64,000 nt of DNA from Pseudalgibacter alginicilyticus (GTDB lineage Bacteria; Bacteroidota; Bacteroidia; Flavobacteriales; Flavobacteriaceae): the NCBI RefSeq assembly GCF_001310225.1, contig NZ_CP012898.1, positions 1,922,001 to 1,986,000 on the forward strand, in the 5' to 3' direction. Below are positions 53,085 through 62,381 of this stretch, in pieces. The notes under the pieces are model-generated. The model saw nothing but the letters and a program-made list of their open reading frames with translations. It did not search any database and had not been told where the DNA came from. The first letter of the stretch is position 1; each line of letters opens with the position of its first letter. The translations under genes and the position numbers were made by a program.

Positions 53085-54836
53085 ATGAAAATTAATTTGA
53101 TTACAAATATTAAAATTAAGTTGTTATTAATTTTAATATCCTTGTTTTCTAATTCTCTACTTTTATCTCAAGAGCAGATAAAAAACGAGTTATTTCACCT
53201 TGAAATAAAAGAAAAATTAAACAAAAACACATCACACACCTATTTCAGAGATGCTGTACAATTTTTCATTGAAAAAAATTGGGATTCTACATTGGTAGCT
53301 TCCATGAAACATTTAAATACCACTAAGGATAGTGATTTAAAAGATTATGCCCATTATTTTAGAGGCTTTAGCTTTAGAGAAAAAAAATTATATGAAGAAG
53401 CTCAAAATGAGTTTTTAAAAATAAATGCAAACTGCAATTTTTACAACTTAGTAATCCTTCGTTTAGGACAGGTAAATTTAGAACTTTACCAATTTAAAAA
53501 AGCAATTACTTACTACGAAAAATTAATAAATTTACCTGACAACCAATACAAATACATAAAAAAAAGTATCGTTTACGAGAATTTAGGTCTGTGCCACCAT
53601 CATTTAGGAGAATTTGAAGCTGCAGAGCCATACTTGATTGCCTATGTAAAATTAGTAGAACAGAAAAAGGATTCCATAGGATTAATTAAAGCATATGGCA
53701 ACATTGCCAATCTGTACTACGAGCAGTACAAAGACGATTTAGCCATTTCTTATTTTGAAAAAGCTTACAACATTTCTAAAAAAATTAACGACTTAGAATC
53801 AAAAGAATTTGGGGCATTTAATATGGCTGTAGTTGAAGAAAATCGCAATAATTATAAAAAAGCACTCCAATATAGAAAAGAGTCTGAAAAATGGAAGGAC
53901 TCTTTGAACGATCAGAATAAAATCTGGGAAGTTGCTCAGCTTGAAAAACAGTTTGCAATAAAAGAAAAACAAAAGGAAGTTATTTTGTTACAAGCAGAAA
54001 ACAAAGCCAAAGCCATAGAGAGAAATGGATTACTGTATTCAGTATTAACCTTATTAATACTGTTAGGTGTATCGCTATACTTTTACAAAGAAAAGATAAA
54101 AACCAATAAAATAATTATTGCTCAAAAAGAAAATTTAGATAACTTGAATGCCACAAAAGACAAACTTTTTTCTATTGTAAGTCATGATTTGCGTTCTTCC
54201 GTAAATGCATTAAAGACAAGCAACACTAAGTTACTGGAGAATTTAGAATCCAAAAACTTAAATGCATTAAGCATATTACTACAAAACAACAGCGCAATCG
54301 TTAATGGAGCCTATAATTTATTAGATAATCTATTACATTGGGCATTGCTACAAACAAAGCAATCATATTTCGAAATTACATCTTTACGCCTATTTTTTAT
54401 TATTGAGCAAGTAGCCTACAATTATAAACCTATAATGATAGAAAATAATATAACATTTGAAAACAACGTTTTAAAAAACGATGTTGTTTTTGCTGACCAG
54501 GAATCTTTAAAAATCATTTTAAGAAACTTATTAGATAATGCTATAAAATTTTCAAATTCCAATGGGAAAATTAAAATTTACACACAAAATACGAACGCTG
54601 AATTCTATAAGTTAATTATTGAAGACACAGGAATAGGCATGAACGAGACTACCCGTTTAGAACTACTTAAAGAAGCTATTTTTCTTTCTAAAAAAAATGA
54701 TAGTAATATTATTGGAACCGGATTAGGCTTGCAATTATGCAAATCAATGATAGCAAAAAATAAAGGAAAATTATCAATAGAAAGTACGTTAAATCAAGGT
54801 ACAAAAATGATTATATATTTACCCAAAACAATGTAA
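53085..54836 (+). CDS. TPR-containing membrane sensor histidine kinase
   Basis: A 583-residue kinase: signal peptide (about 1-30, ending LLSQ), a TPR solenoid in the periplasm (about 45-290; SYFEKAYNISKKIND is typical), a short coiled coil, one membrane helix (about 315-335), then HisKA with SIVSHDLRSS (phospho-acceptor His367) and HATPase_c with N box LDNAIKFSN, EDTGIGM and GTGLGLQLCKS. I chose the ATG at 53085 because a true signal peptide begins there; an earlier in-frame ATG at 53043 adds 14 residues that spoil it. A TATATTTG box ends five bases before this ATG. Partner: the LytTR regulator directly downstream. Confidence 0.88.
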   Translation: MKINLITNIKIKLLLILISLFSNSLLLSQEQIKNELFHLEIKEKLNKNTSHTYFRDAVQFFIEKNWDSTLVASMKHLNTTKDSDLKDYAHYFRGFSFREKKLYEEAQNEFLKINANCNFYNLVILRLGQVNLELYQFKKAITYYEKLINLPDNQYKYIKKSIVYENLGLCHHHLGEFEAAEPYLIAYVKLVEQKKDSIGLIKAYGNIANLYYEQYKDDLAISYFEKAYNISKKINDLESKEFGAFNMAVVEENRNNYKKALQYRKESEKWKDSLNDQNKIWEVAQLEKQFAIKEKQKEVILLQAENKAKAIERNGLLYSVLTLLILLGVSLYFYKEKIKTNKIIIAQKENLDNLNATKDKLFSIVSHDLRSSVNALKTSNTKLLENLESKNLNALSILLQNNSAIVNGAYNLLDNLLHWALLQTKQSYFEITSLRLFFIIEQVAYNYKPIMIENNITFENNVLKNDVVFADQESLKIILRNLLDNAIKFSNSNGKIKIYTQNTNAEFYKLIIEDTGIGMNETTRLELLKEAIFLSKKNDSNIIGTGLGLQLCKSMIAKNKGKLSIESTLNQGTKMIIYLPKTM

Positions 54837-54837
54837 A

Positions 54838-55584
54838 ATGGACAATGTTAATGTACTAATAGTTGAAGATACTTTAGCAGAAAGTAATGCACTAAAAAAA
54901 GTACTTCAAACTAATAATTATAATATCACTGGTGTTGCTACAACTTTTAAAAATGCATTAGATTTATTTTACAACAACTCGGTTGATATTGTTATTTTAG
55001 ATATTTTTTTAAATGGCAACCCTGATGGTATTTCTTTTGCAGAAACCATAAGTATGAACCCAAACACTTCAAAACCATTTGTTTTTTTAACCAGTTCTAC
55101 AGACAGAAAAATATTTGAACGAGCAAAATTAACACAGCCATTTAGCTATTTAATGAAACCGTTTAATGAGTTAGAAATTTTATACGCTTTAGAAATAGCT
55201 GTAGAAAAATTTTATGCCCAACCTGATGTGTTTTTAAGTGAGGAAGAAAATACCATTATAAGTAACGAATACTTGTTTATAAAAAAAGGCAAATCCTTAA
55301 AAAAAGTACTTGTAAAAGATATTATTTATATAGAAGTAGAAGAAAAGTATTGTAATATCATTACTGAAAACGAAAAATTCGTCATTCTAATATCGCTTAC
55401 AAAAATCCTGAAATTATTAGATGCTTCATGTTTTTGCAGAACTCACAGAAACTACATTGTGAACACTGAAAAAATAACAGAAATCATCCCTGCAGACAAC
55501 CTTATTATACTTTCTGGGGATCATAAAGCAACGTTAAGCGAAACTTATAAAGATTTCACAAAGAAAATACGCACTCTTAAATAA
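54838..55584 (+). CDS. LytTR-family response regulator
   Basis: A 248-residue regulator: receiver domain with acidic pair Glu10/Asp11, phospho-acceptor Asp55 (VILDIFLNG), Thr85 and Lys107 (LMKPFNE); then a LytTR DNA-binding domain (about 145-245; DIIYIEVEEKYCNI, CRTHRNYIVN). It begins one base after the kinase stop, a coupled kinase-regulator pair. Targets are unknown; the unknown gene upstream and the small protein downstream are candidates. Confidence 0.92.
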   Translation: MDNVNVLIVEDTLAESNALKKVLQTNNYNITGVATTFKNALDLFYNNSVDIVILDIFLNGNPDGISFAETISMNPNTSKPFVFLTSSTDRKIFERAKLTQPFSYLMKPFNELEILYALEIAVEKFYAQPDVFLSEEENTIISNEYLFIKKGKSLKKVLVKDIIYIEVEEKYCNIITENEKFVILISLTKILKLLDASCFCRTHRNYIVNTEKITEIIPADNLIILSGDHKATLSETYKDFTKKIRTLK

Positions 55585-55755
55585 TTCTACCACTCCACTT
55601 TTGTTTTCATTCATAATTTAATTCTTTTGAAATTATTTTATACCATCTATATCCGTTTTTATGGATAAAAAACTTCGCTTTATGGGTATTCATTAAAATA
55701 TTCAATGCTTTAAAAGTAGTTTTATAAAAGAATAAAAACGCTTTAATAGAAAAGT

Positions 55756-55926
55756 ATGCATTCTAAAAACAACATTCAAAATAAAAAAAACAAGAAAATG
55801 GATTTAGGATATAAAACGACAAATAGTAGAATTCGAAAAAAAATATCTGATTGTTTAATAACTCTACTAATAATAGCTGTTATCGCTCAATTAATCCTTT
55901 TAATATATAGGTTGACTCAATTATAA
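55756..55926 (+). CDS. Small single-helix membrane protein
   Basis: A 56-codon frame: a strongly basic, Asn/Lys-rich N-terminus (with an internal ATG at 55798), then one hydrophobic helix (CLITLLIIAVIAQLILLIYR) and a four-residue tail. The basic-then-helix order predicts N-in membrane insertion. No family is known to me. It lies 170 bases after the LytTR gene; a near-consensus -7 box (TAGTTTTA, 55717-55724) precedes it. Its stop codon coincides with the left arm of the structured region that follows, which recalls type I toxin mRNAs, though many small membrane proteins look alike. Confidence 0.5.
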   Translation: MHSKNNIQNKKNKKMDLGYKTTNSRIRKKISDCLITLLIIAVIAQLILLIYRLTQL

Positions 55927-56090
55927 CTCTATTTAAAAATTAGATTATTAAGAGAAGGGCTTTCTAATTTAGTTTAGGGTTATTTAATTCCTGTAACCAA
56001 AATAGAGTTAAGTTGAGTTTTGGAAATTAATACCGAGCTATTGATTAATTCCAAAAGAAAAGAGCACTAATATTTAGTGCTCTTTTTAAT
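55924..56090 (+). ncRNA. Candidate structured RNA: three-way junction, bulged hairpin and terminator
   Basis: Stems readable directly: (1) TAACTCTATTT (55924-55934) with AAATAGAGTTA (56000-56010), 11 perfect pairs; inside it (2) AAATTAGA/TCTAATTT (55937-55944 and 55963-55970) and (3) GGTTA/TAACC (55978-55982 and 55994-55998), a three-way junction; then (4) TTTTGGAA-A-TTAAT (56018-56031) with ATTAATTCCAAAA (56044-56056), 13 pairs with one bulge; and (5) the terminator at 56059-56090. The strand is uncertain, but the T run suits plus-strand transcription. It may be the 3' part of the small-protein mRNA, an independent RNA, or, on the other strand, the 3' region of purH mRNA. Confidence 0.5.
56059..56090. 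terminator. Bidirectional terminator downstream of purH
   Basis: AAAGAGCACTAA/TTAGTGCTCTTT with a three-base loop: 12 pairs with an A-rich left flank and T-rich right flank. It can stop purH on the minus strand and the small-protein/RNA unit on the plus strand. Confidence 0.9.
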
Positions 56091-56109
56091 TACGTTTGCT
56101 TTATATTTT

Positions 56110-57642
56110 TTAATGTTTAAAATGACGAGTTCCAGTCATTACCATAGACACTCCATTATCATTACAATAATCAATACTCAACTGGTCTTTTATGGAGCCT
56201 CCTGGCTGAATAACTGCCTTAACACCAGCCTTTTTAGCTATTTCCACACAATCAGGAAACGGAAAAAAGGCATCGCTTGCCATAGCAGCACCATTTAAAT
56301 CAAACTTAAATGTTTTAGCCTTATGAATCGCTTGTTCCAAAGCATCAACACGACTGGTTTGCCCTGTACCACTTGCTAACAAACTTTTATTTTTCACCAA
56401 AACAATAGTATTAGATTTTGTGTGCTTACAAATTTTTGAAGCAAAAATTAAATCCTCCACCTCAGCAGCTGTTGGCGCCGTATTAGTAACATTTTTTAAT
56501 CCCTCTTTTGTATCAGTTACATTATTTCTATCCTGAACCAAAACACCATTTAAGCAACTTCTTACATTTGTTTTTGGCATTTCAACATCATGAAGTATTA
56601 AAATAATACGGTTCTTTTTACCTTGAAGAATCTCTAATGCCTCTTTAGAAAATGAAGGCGCAATAATAACCTCACAAAACAAACTGTGAATTTCTTCAGC
56701 TGTAGCTTTGTCAATTTCAGTATTACTAATAAGCACACCACCAAAAGCAGAAACTGGATCACCTGCTAATGCATCAATATAAGCTTGACAGATGGTGTTG
56801 CGTTGAGCTAAACCACAAGCATTATTATGTTTTAAGATAGCAAAGGTTGGTGCGTCATTTTTAAATTCAAGCATTAAATTAACGGCTGCATCAACATCTA
56901 AAAGATTATTATAACTTAATTCTTTTCCATGAAGTTTTGTAAATATGTCATCAAAATTCCCAAAGAAAAATCCTTTTTGATGTGGGTTTTCTCCATAGCG
57001 TAAAACCTTACCATTAGTTTCACTAATTTTTAAAACCGTTTCTTCACTATTTTTATTAAAGTAATTAAAAATAGCTGTATCATAATGCGATGATACATTA
57101 AATGCCTTTCCTGCAAATCGTTTTCTGTTTTCTTGAGAAATACTTCCATTATTTTCAGAAATCAATTCCAAAAATTCACTATAATCATTAACAGAAGCCA
57201 CACAAATAACATCTGCATAATTTTTAGCAGCAGCACGTATCAACGAAATACCACCAATATCTATTTTTTCAATAATATCCTGTTCACTTGCTCCAGAAGC
57301 AACTGTTTTTTCAAATGGATATAAATCTACAATCACCACATCAATTTGCGGAATTTCATATTCAGCCAACTCAGCAACATCACCATCATGGTTTTGTCTA
57401 TTTAAAATCCCACCAAAAACTTTTGGGTGCAGGGTTTTTACTCGACCACCAAGAATAGAAGGGTACGACGTTACTTCTTCTACAGGCACAACATCAATAC
57501 CTAAATCATTAATAAATTTCTGAGTACCACCCGTTGAATAAATGGTTACTCCTTGTTCATTTAGCTTTTTAATAATTGGCTCTAAACCCTCTTTGCTAAA
57601 TACTGAGATTAATGCCGATTTAATAGTTTTTTCGTTGCTCAT
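56110..57642 (-). CDS. purH: Bifunctional AICAR transformylase / IMP cyclohydrolase
   Basis: A 510-residue enzyme for the last two steps of IMP synthesis. The N-terminal cyclohydrolase (MGS-like) domain includes ISVFSKEGLEPIIKKL and YSTGGTQKFI; the C-terminal transformylase contains RYGENPHQKGFF, LKHNNACGLA and MASDAFFPFPDCVE. Normal length. A good promoter lies 80 bases upstream. purH is usually next to mreB in this group; here a 3.7-kb segment separates them. Confidence 0.96.
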   Translation of the reverse strand: MSNEKTIKSALISVFSKEGLEPIIKKLNEQGVTIYSTGGTQKFINDLGIDVVPVEEVTSYPSILGGRVKTLHPKVFGGILNRQNHDGDVAELAEYEIPQIDVVIVDLYPFEKTVASGASEQDIIEKIDIGGISLIRAAAKNYADVICVASVNDYSEFLELISENNGSISQENRKRFAGKAFNVSSHYDTAIFNYFNKNSEETVLKISETNGKVLRYGENPHQKGFFFGNFDDIFTKLHGKELSYNNLLDVDAAVNLMLEFKNDAPTFAILKHNNACGLAQRNTICQAYIDALAGDPVSAFGGVLISNTEIDKATAEEIHSLFCEVIIAPSFSKEALEILQGKKNRIILILHDVEMPKTNVRSCLNGVLVQDRNNVTDTKEGLKNVTNTAPTAAEVEDLIFASKICKHTKSNTIVLVKNKSLLASGTGQTSRVDALEQAIHKAKTFKFDLNGAAMASDAFFPFPDCVEIAKKAGVKAVIQPGGSIKDQLSIDYCNDNGVSMVMTGTRHFKH

Positions 57643-57720
57643 TAATGTTGTGTTATGTTATTGGAAATGAAATTTTGTTATTGTTTATCAGCATTTTACG
57701 CTGAAATTTATAAATAAGTG

Positions 57721-57750
57721 CAAAAGTAGTTATTTCAACTAAAAAAACAA
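57721..57750 (-). promoter_or_regulatory. Promoter of purH
   Basis: On the minus strand TTG (57750-57748), 19 bases, TACTTTTG (57728-57721). The leader of about 75 bases includes the short inverted repeat CAGC-attttac-GCTG, a possible regulatory hairpin. Confidence 0.6.
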
Positions 57751-57821
57751 GTACAGAAATTTCTAAAAGGAAAGCCTTTTTTTAACTAAAAAGTAAAGTT
57801 GTTAACACTATAAATTTTTTT

Positions 57822-58280
57822 TCAAAAAAGCATACTTGATATTTTCCCACAAACAAATTCTAAAAAGCGTTCATCATCTTTAGTAAAAGGATTTGGAGTA
57901 TTAGAATCAATATCAATCTGACCTATATTTTCTCCATTTACAAAAATAGGAATTACAATTTCAGCTTTTACAGTAATGCTACACGCAATATAATTATCTT
58001 GAGCTGACACGTCTGGCACAACAAAATTTTGATTACTTACTGCAACTTGTCCACAAATACCTTTTCCAAATGGAATTGTTGTATGGTCTGTTGCTTCTCC
58101 AACATATGGACCTAACACAAGTTCTTCTTTATCACCATTTCTAAAATAAAATCCTACCCAATTATAATAATCAATTTCCGATTCAAGCAATTTACAAATT
58201 TGTAATAATCGTTCATCAACAGAAGCTTCTAATTGATTAACTATGGTTTCTACTTGCTGCTTAAGTGTTTCAAAAATCAT
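57822..58280 (-). CDS. GAF-domain protein, free methionine-(R)-sulfoxide reductase-like
   Basis: A 152-residue single GAF domain close in pattern to fRMsr enzymes, which reduce free methionine-(R)-sulfoxide. FGKGICGQVA (Cys76) and NYIACSITVKAEIVIPI (Cys100) match two of the three family cysteines. The third, normally in the strand before FGKG, is absent (EATDHTTIPFGKG). With the catalytic and resolving cysteines kept, activity is possible; a ligand-sensing role is the alternative. Confidence 0.75.
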   Translation of the reverse strand: MIFETLKQQVETIVNQLEASVDERLLQICKLLESEIDYYNWVGFYFRNGDKEELVLGPYVGEATDHTTIPFGKGICGQVAVSNQNFVVPDVSAQDNYIACSITVKAEIVIPIFVNGENIGQIDIDSNTPNPFTKDDERFLEFVCGKISSMLF

Positions 58281-58296
58281 GAGAGTAAAGTTTTGG

Positions 58297-58304
58297 CAAA
58301 TATA
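58297..58304 (-). promoter_or_regulatory. -7 box of the GAF-domain gene
   Basis: TATATTTG on the minus strand, 16 bases before the start codon; the -33 box is not apparent. Confidence 0.45.
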
Positions 58305-58363
58305 TTTAAAAAGGCGTAAATTCGACTTTTATTAAATATCTATTAAGAAACAACTCAACTTAT

Positions 58364-58915
58364 TTGAAAGCACTTTTAATCAAATACAATTCGGTTATAA
58401 AATTTATACTTACATTTTTAATCGTATATTTCTCTTTATCCGTAGCTTATAAATTTTATCTGGATTTCTCAAATGGCTCAAAATACTACCCGGATTACTT
58501 CACTAATTTAGTCGCTAAACAAAGTCAGATTTTGTTAAATGAAATTGGCTATAACACTCAAATTGCTCCTCACCCTAACGAGCCTTCCATTAAGCTTATT
58601 GTAAATAATAAATATTTGGCACGTGTTATTGAAGGCTGTAACGGTATTAGTGTTATTATTTTATTTATCGCCTTTATTATTGCCTTTTCTGGAAAACTAA
58701 AAACTACTATTCTATATATTTTAGTTGGTAGTGTTTTAATATATATTATCAATTTAATTCGTATTGTTATTTTAACCCTTGGACTATATCATTACCCTTG
58801 GCATAAAGAGGTTTTACACGCTGTAATATTCCCTAGCATTATCTACGGTATGGTGTTTTTACTATGGATGTATTGGGTGAATCAATGTTCTAATTTGAAG
58901 AAAAAAAATGACTAA
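58364..58915 (+). CDS. xrtF: Exosortase family protein XrtF
   Basis: A 183-residue membrane protease/transpeptidase of the exosortase family, in the short flavobacterial form. The catalytic triad candidates are Cys92 (VIEGCNGISV), Arg133 (NLIRIVIL) and His152 (LHAVIF), all near membrane helix ends. Exosortases cut C-terminally sorted substrates. The start is TTG at 58364, giving a normal N-terminus; no ATG is close. It overlaps its partner gene by eight bases. Confidence 0.88.
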   Translation: MKALLIKYNSVIKFILTFLIVYFSLSVAYKFYLDFSNGSKYYPDYFTNLVAKQSQILLNEIGYNTQIAPHPNEPSIKLIVNNKYLARVIEGCNGISVIILFIAFIIAFSGKLKTTILYILVGSVLIYIINLIRIVILTLGLYHYPWHKEVLHAVIFPSIIYGMVFLLWMYWVNQCSNLKKKND

Positions 58916-59336
58916 AACCGTAAGATATATATCCATTTTTTCACTCTTTGGGTTGTTAATTTTGATTCGATTTTTTGAAAATGAATTATTCTACGACCCG
59001 TATTTAGTTTTTTTTCAAAACGACTATTTATATATTGATAGTCCGAGACGCGAAATACTTAAAGTAACAAGTTATACCTCCTTACGTTATTTATTAAATA
59101 GCCTCATTTCATTAGAGATTTTATTTTTGTTTTTTCAAGACAAGAGCGTAGTCCAATTTTCTACCATTATTTACTCCATTGCTTTTATATTGCTTATAAG
59201 TATTTATTTATATTTTGTAATCAACCCAAAACAAGAATACTATTATTTATTTTTTAACATTCGTCGGTTTTTAATTCAACCTATAATATTAATCCTATTA
59301 CTACCAGCCTTTTACTACCACAAACTAAAAAATTAA
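58908..59336 (+). CDS. Exosortase F system-associated membrane protein
   Basis: A 142-residue protein with about four helices and the motif RFFENELFYDPYLVFFQNDYL near the N-terminus, which marks the known companion of XrtF. The 8-base overlap with xrtF supports coupled translation and a joint role. The function of the partner is not known. Confidence 0.82.
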   Translation: MTKTVRYISIFSLFGLLILIRFFENELFYDPYLVFFQNDYLYIDSPRREILKVTSYTSLRYLLNSLISLEILFLFFQDKSVVQFSTIIYSIAFILLISIYLYFVINPKQEYYYLFFNIRRFLIQPIILILLLPAFYYHKLKN

Positions 59337-59393
59337 GTGTTAATGATTTTTTAAAATACATCAAAATCTAAGCTTTTTTTGTACTTTTGAATT

Positions 59394-59795
59394 GTGCAAA
59401 AACACTATTCACATAAAATTTTTTCCATAGCACTATCTTTTTTAGTGTTAGCATCAACAGTATCTTTTACTATTGAAAAGCATTTTTGTGGTGATGTTTT
59501 GGTAGACATTTCAGTTTTTACTGAAGCTGAAAAATGTGCCATGGAGGCTATGGAAATTTTAAACAAAAAAACATGTTGCAAAGATGAAATAGACGTCATT
59601 CAGGGTCAAAATGAATTAAAATTTTCAAATTTTGAAGATTTAGATTTTCATCAGCAAGAATTTTTAGCTGCTTTCACATATTCCTATCTAAACCTTTTTG
59701 AAGGCACATCCAAACAATCTAATCCTCACAAAAACTATTCTCCGCCTAATTTAATTACTGACATTCAGGTTTTAGATCAAGTTTTCATTATTTGA
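59394..59795 (+). CDS. HYC_CC_PP family exported protein
   Basis: A 133-residue exported protein with the family's three signatures: KHFCG (His30, Cys32), CC (Cys61-62 in KKTCCKDE) and PP (Pro117-118 in NYSPPN). The signal peptide spans about 1-25. The start is GTG at 59394; a TACTTTTG box (59382-59389) ends four bases earlier, as for a leaderless mRNA. The Cys/His set fits copper binding, and the following copper ATPase and receptor genes support this (inference). Confidence 0.82.
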   Translation: MQKHYSHKIFSIALSFLVLASTVSFTIEKHFCGDVLVDISVFTEAEKCAMEAMEILNKKTCCKDEIDVIQGQNELKFSNFEDLDFHQQEFLAAFTYSYLNLFEGTSKQSNPHKNYSPPNLITDIQVLDQVFII

Positions 59796-59891
59796 CAAAA
59801 TAATTTTTGTATTCCCCTAACACTCAGCAAGTATAAAAGAACTGAAAAAGGGAGCAATCCAACTATTGTTTAAATCAAATTAAATTTTAAA

Positions 59892-62378
59892 ATGAAACAT
59901 ACTTATACAATTACAGGAATGACCTGTAATGGTTGTCGGAGCCATGTTGAAAATATATTAAATTCTGTTGATGGTGTTCAAAAAGCATCGGTTTACTTAG
60001 ATAAAGGAGAAGCCATAATTCAAATGGAAAATCACATTTCTGTTGAAGTCTTTCAAGAGTCCTTAAAAGAAACCCATTATCAAATTCACCTGCCTGGCAT
60101 TAAAAAAACTGCTCCAAAAAACCCCAAACTAAAAGGAAAAGGAACGGGTGTTTTTTACTGCCCTATGCATTGTGAAGGCGAAAAAACATATAACAAACCA
60201 GGCGATTGCTCTGTTTGCGGGATGGATTTAGTAGAGGAAATAAACACAATAACCTCTACAGGCCCGTACACTTGCCCCATACATCCAGATATTATAAAAG
60301 AAAAACCTGGAAGTTGCCCTATTTGCGGTATGGACTTAACTCCCAATGATGCTAATCTTTCTGCTGAACAAAAAACCTATAACAAGCTTGCAAAAAAGTT
60401 ATGGTTTTCCATTGCTTTTACGCTACCCATTTTTATAATCGCCATGTCGGAAATGATTCCAGACAACCCGCTTTATAAAATTTTAGATTTAAAATATTGG
60501 AACTGGATTCAGTTTACACTATCTATTCCTGTAATATTTTATGGCACATGGATATTTTTTGAACGTGCCTACAAATCTATAAAAACATGGAATTTAAACA
60601 TGTTTACACTTATTGGCATAGGTGCAGGTATTGCTTGGAGTTTTAGCGTTTTTGCACTTTTTCTCCCAGATATTTTCCCTTCTCAATTCAAAACAGAATC
60701 AGGAACAGTTCATGTTTATTTTGAAGCCGCTACTGTAATTCTAACTTTAGTCTTGTTAGGACAACTATTAGAAGCCAAAGCACATAGTAAAACAAATTCT
60801 GCCGTTAAAGAACTGCTAAAACTTGCCCCTAATAAGGCCATTCGAATTGTAGATGGCAACGAAGAAGAAATTTTAATTGAGAAAATACACAAAGGAGATT
60901 TGTTACGCGTAAAGCCTGGTGATAAAATACCTGTAGATGGCAATATCATTGAAGGAGAAAGTTCTGTTGATGAATCCATGATTACTGGTGAACCCATCCC
61001 TGTGTTAAAAAAAATTAACGACACTGTTAATGCTGGAACAATTAATGGTAAACAATCTTTCGTAATGAAAGCTGAAAAAATTGGATCAGACACCTTACTC
61101 TCACAAATTGCTCAAATGGTTAATCAAGCAAGCAGAAGTAAAGCACCTATTCAAAAATTAGCTGATAAAATTTCAGAATATTTTGTCCCTGTTGTAGTCA
61201 TTATTTCCGTTATCACATTCCTTATTTGGATAATTTTTGGACCAGAACCTTCTTCGGTTTACGCGTTGGTGAATGCCATTGCCGTTTTAATTATTGCTTG
61301 TCCCTGTGCTTTAGGGTTAGCTACACCTATGTCTGTTATGGTTGGCGTTGGTAAAGGTGCCAAATCCGGTATACTTATTAAAAATGCTGAAGCCTTAGAA
61401 CGATTAAATAAAATTAATACGTTAATTATTGATAAAACAGGCACCATTACCGAAGGAAAACCTTCCGTTGAAAAAGTTGAAAGTGCTAACAATAATTTCA
61501 ACACCAATAGAGTCCTACAATACATTATATCTTTAAACAAGTTAAGCGAGCATCCATTAGCAGAGGCTACCGTAAATTATGGAAAATCAAAAAACATCAC
61601 ATTTTTGGAAACCAAAAATTTTGTTTCGCTTGCAGGAAAAGGTGTTATAGGAATTATTAACAACGAAAAAGTTGTTTTAGGAAACCATAAACTTATGGAG
61701 TCTGAAAACATCTCCATTACTGGAACATTACAAAGTACTATACATCAAATTCAAAAACAGGGTAAAACTGTTCCCATACTGGCCGTTAACGGACATGCAA
61801 TTGGCTTTATAGTTATTTCAGATAAAATAAAAAAAAGCAGTAAAAAAGCAATTGATATTCTTCAGTTAAAAGGAATTAAAATTATCATGCTTACTGGTGA
61901 CAATAAAGATTCTGCTAAGGCGGTAACAGATACACTCAAACTAAAACATTTTAAAGCAGAAATGCTTCCTGAACAAAAATTACAAGAAGTAGAAAATCTT
62001 CAAAAACAAGGAAAAATAGTAGCGATGGCTGGCGATGGTATTAATGATGCTCCTGCCTTAGCAAAAAGCGATGTTGGCATAGCTATGGGAACAGGAACTG
62101 ATATTGCTATAGAAAGCGCTTCTATAACTTTAGTAAAAGGTGATTTACATGGTATTGTAAAAGCTCATAACTTAAGTGAAAAAGTCATGAAAAACATCAA
62201 ACAAAATCTCTTTTTTGCACTTTTTTATAACAGTATTGGCGTACCCATAGCTGCTGGTATATTATATCCTTTTTTCGGCATTTTACTATCTCCCATGATT
62301 GCAGCTTTAGCTATGAGTTTTAGCTCTGTTTCAGTAATTACAAATGCTTTAAGGTTAAAAAACACTCAAATAAATTAA
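59892..62378 (+). CDS. copA: Copper-translocating P1B-type ATPase
   Basis: An 828-residue heavy-metal pump, most likely for Cu(I) export. Order: HMA domain with GMTCNGC (Cys12, Cys15), two small heavy-metal-binding YHYX-like domains ([25 protein letters not shown] and [24 protein letters not shown] regions, about 88-155), transmembrane region with the CPC motif (Cys470-Pro-Cys472), phosphorylation loop DKTGT (Asp514), and [10 protein letters not shown] near residue 715. It lies 96 bases after the HYC_CC_PP gene and 3 bases before the receptor gene, one operon. Confidence 0.93.
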   Translation: MKHTYTITGMTCNGCRSHVENILNSVDGVQKASVYLDKGEAIIQMENHISVEVFQESLKETHYQIHLPGIKKTAPKNPKLKGKGTGVFYCPMHCEGEKTYNKPGDCSVCGMDLVEEINTITSTGPYTCPIHPDIIKEKPGSCPICGMDLTPNDANLSAEQKTYNKLAKKLWFSIAFTLPIFIIAMSEMIPDNPLYKILDLKYWNWIQFTLSIPVIFYGTWIFFERAYKSIKTWNLNMFTLIGIGAGIAWSFSVFALFLPDIFPSQFKTESGTVHVYFEAATVILTLVLLGQLLEAKAHSKTNSAVKELLKLAPNKAIRIVDGNEEEILIEKIHKGDLLRVKPGDKIPVDGNIIEGESSVDESMITGEPIPVLKKINDTVNAGTINGKQSFVMKAEKIGSDTLLSQIAQMVNQASRSKAPIQKLADKISEYFVPVVVIISVITFLIWIIFGPEPSSVYALVNAIAVLIIACPCALGLATPMSVMVGVGKGAKSGILIKNAEALERLNKINTLIIDKTGTITEGKPSVEKVESANNNFNTNRVLQYIISLNKLSEHPLAEATVNYGKSKNITFLETKNFVSLAGKGVIGIINNEKVVLGNHKLMESENISITGTLQSTIHQIQKQGKTVPILAVNGHAIGFIVISDKIKKSSKKAIDILQLKGIKIIMLTGDNKDSAKAVTDTLKLKHFKAEMLPEQKLQEVENLQKQGKIVAMAGDGINDAPALAKSDVGIAMGTGTDIAIESASITLVKGDLHGIVKAHNLSEKVMKNIKQNLFFALFYNSIGVPIAAGILYPFFGILLSPMIAALAMSFSSVSVITNALRLKNTQIN

Positions 62379-62381
62379 ACA

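Noticed and set aside
55650-55667. TATCC/GGATA hairpin downstream of the LytTR gene as a terminator
   Set aside because: Five pairs only with no T run on the plus strand; too weak to call.
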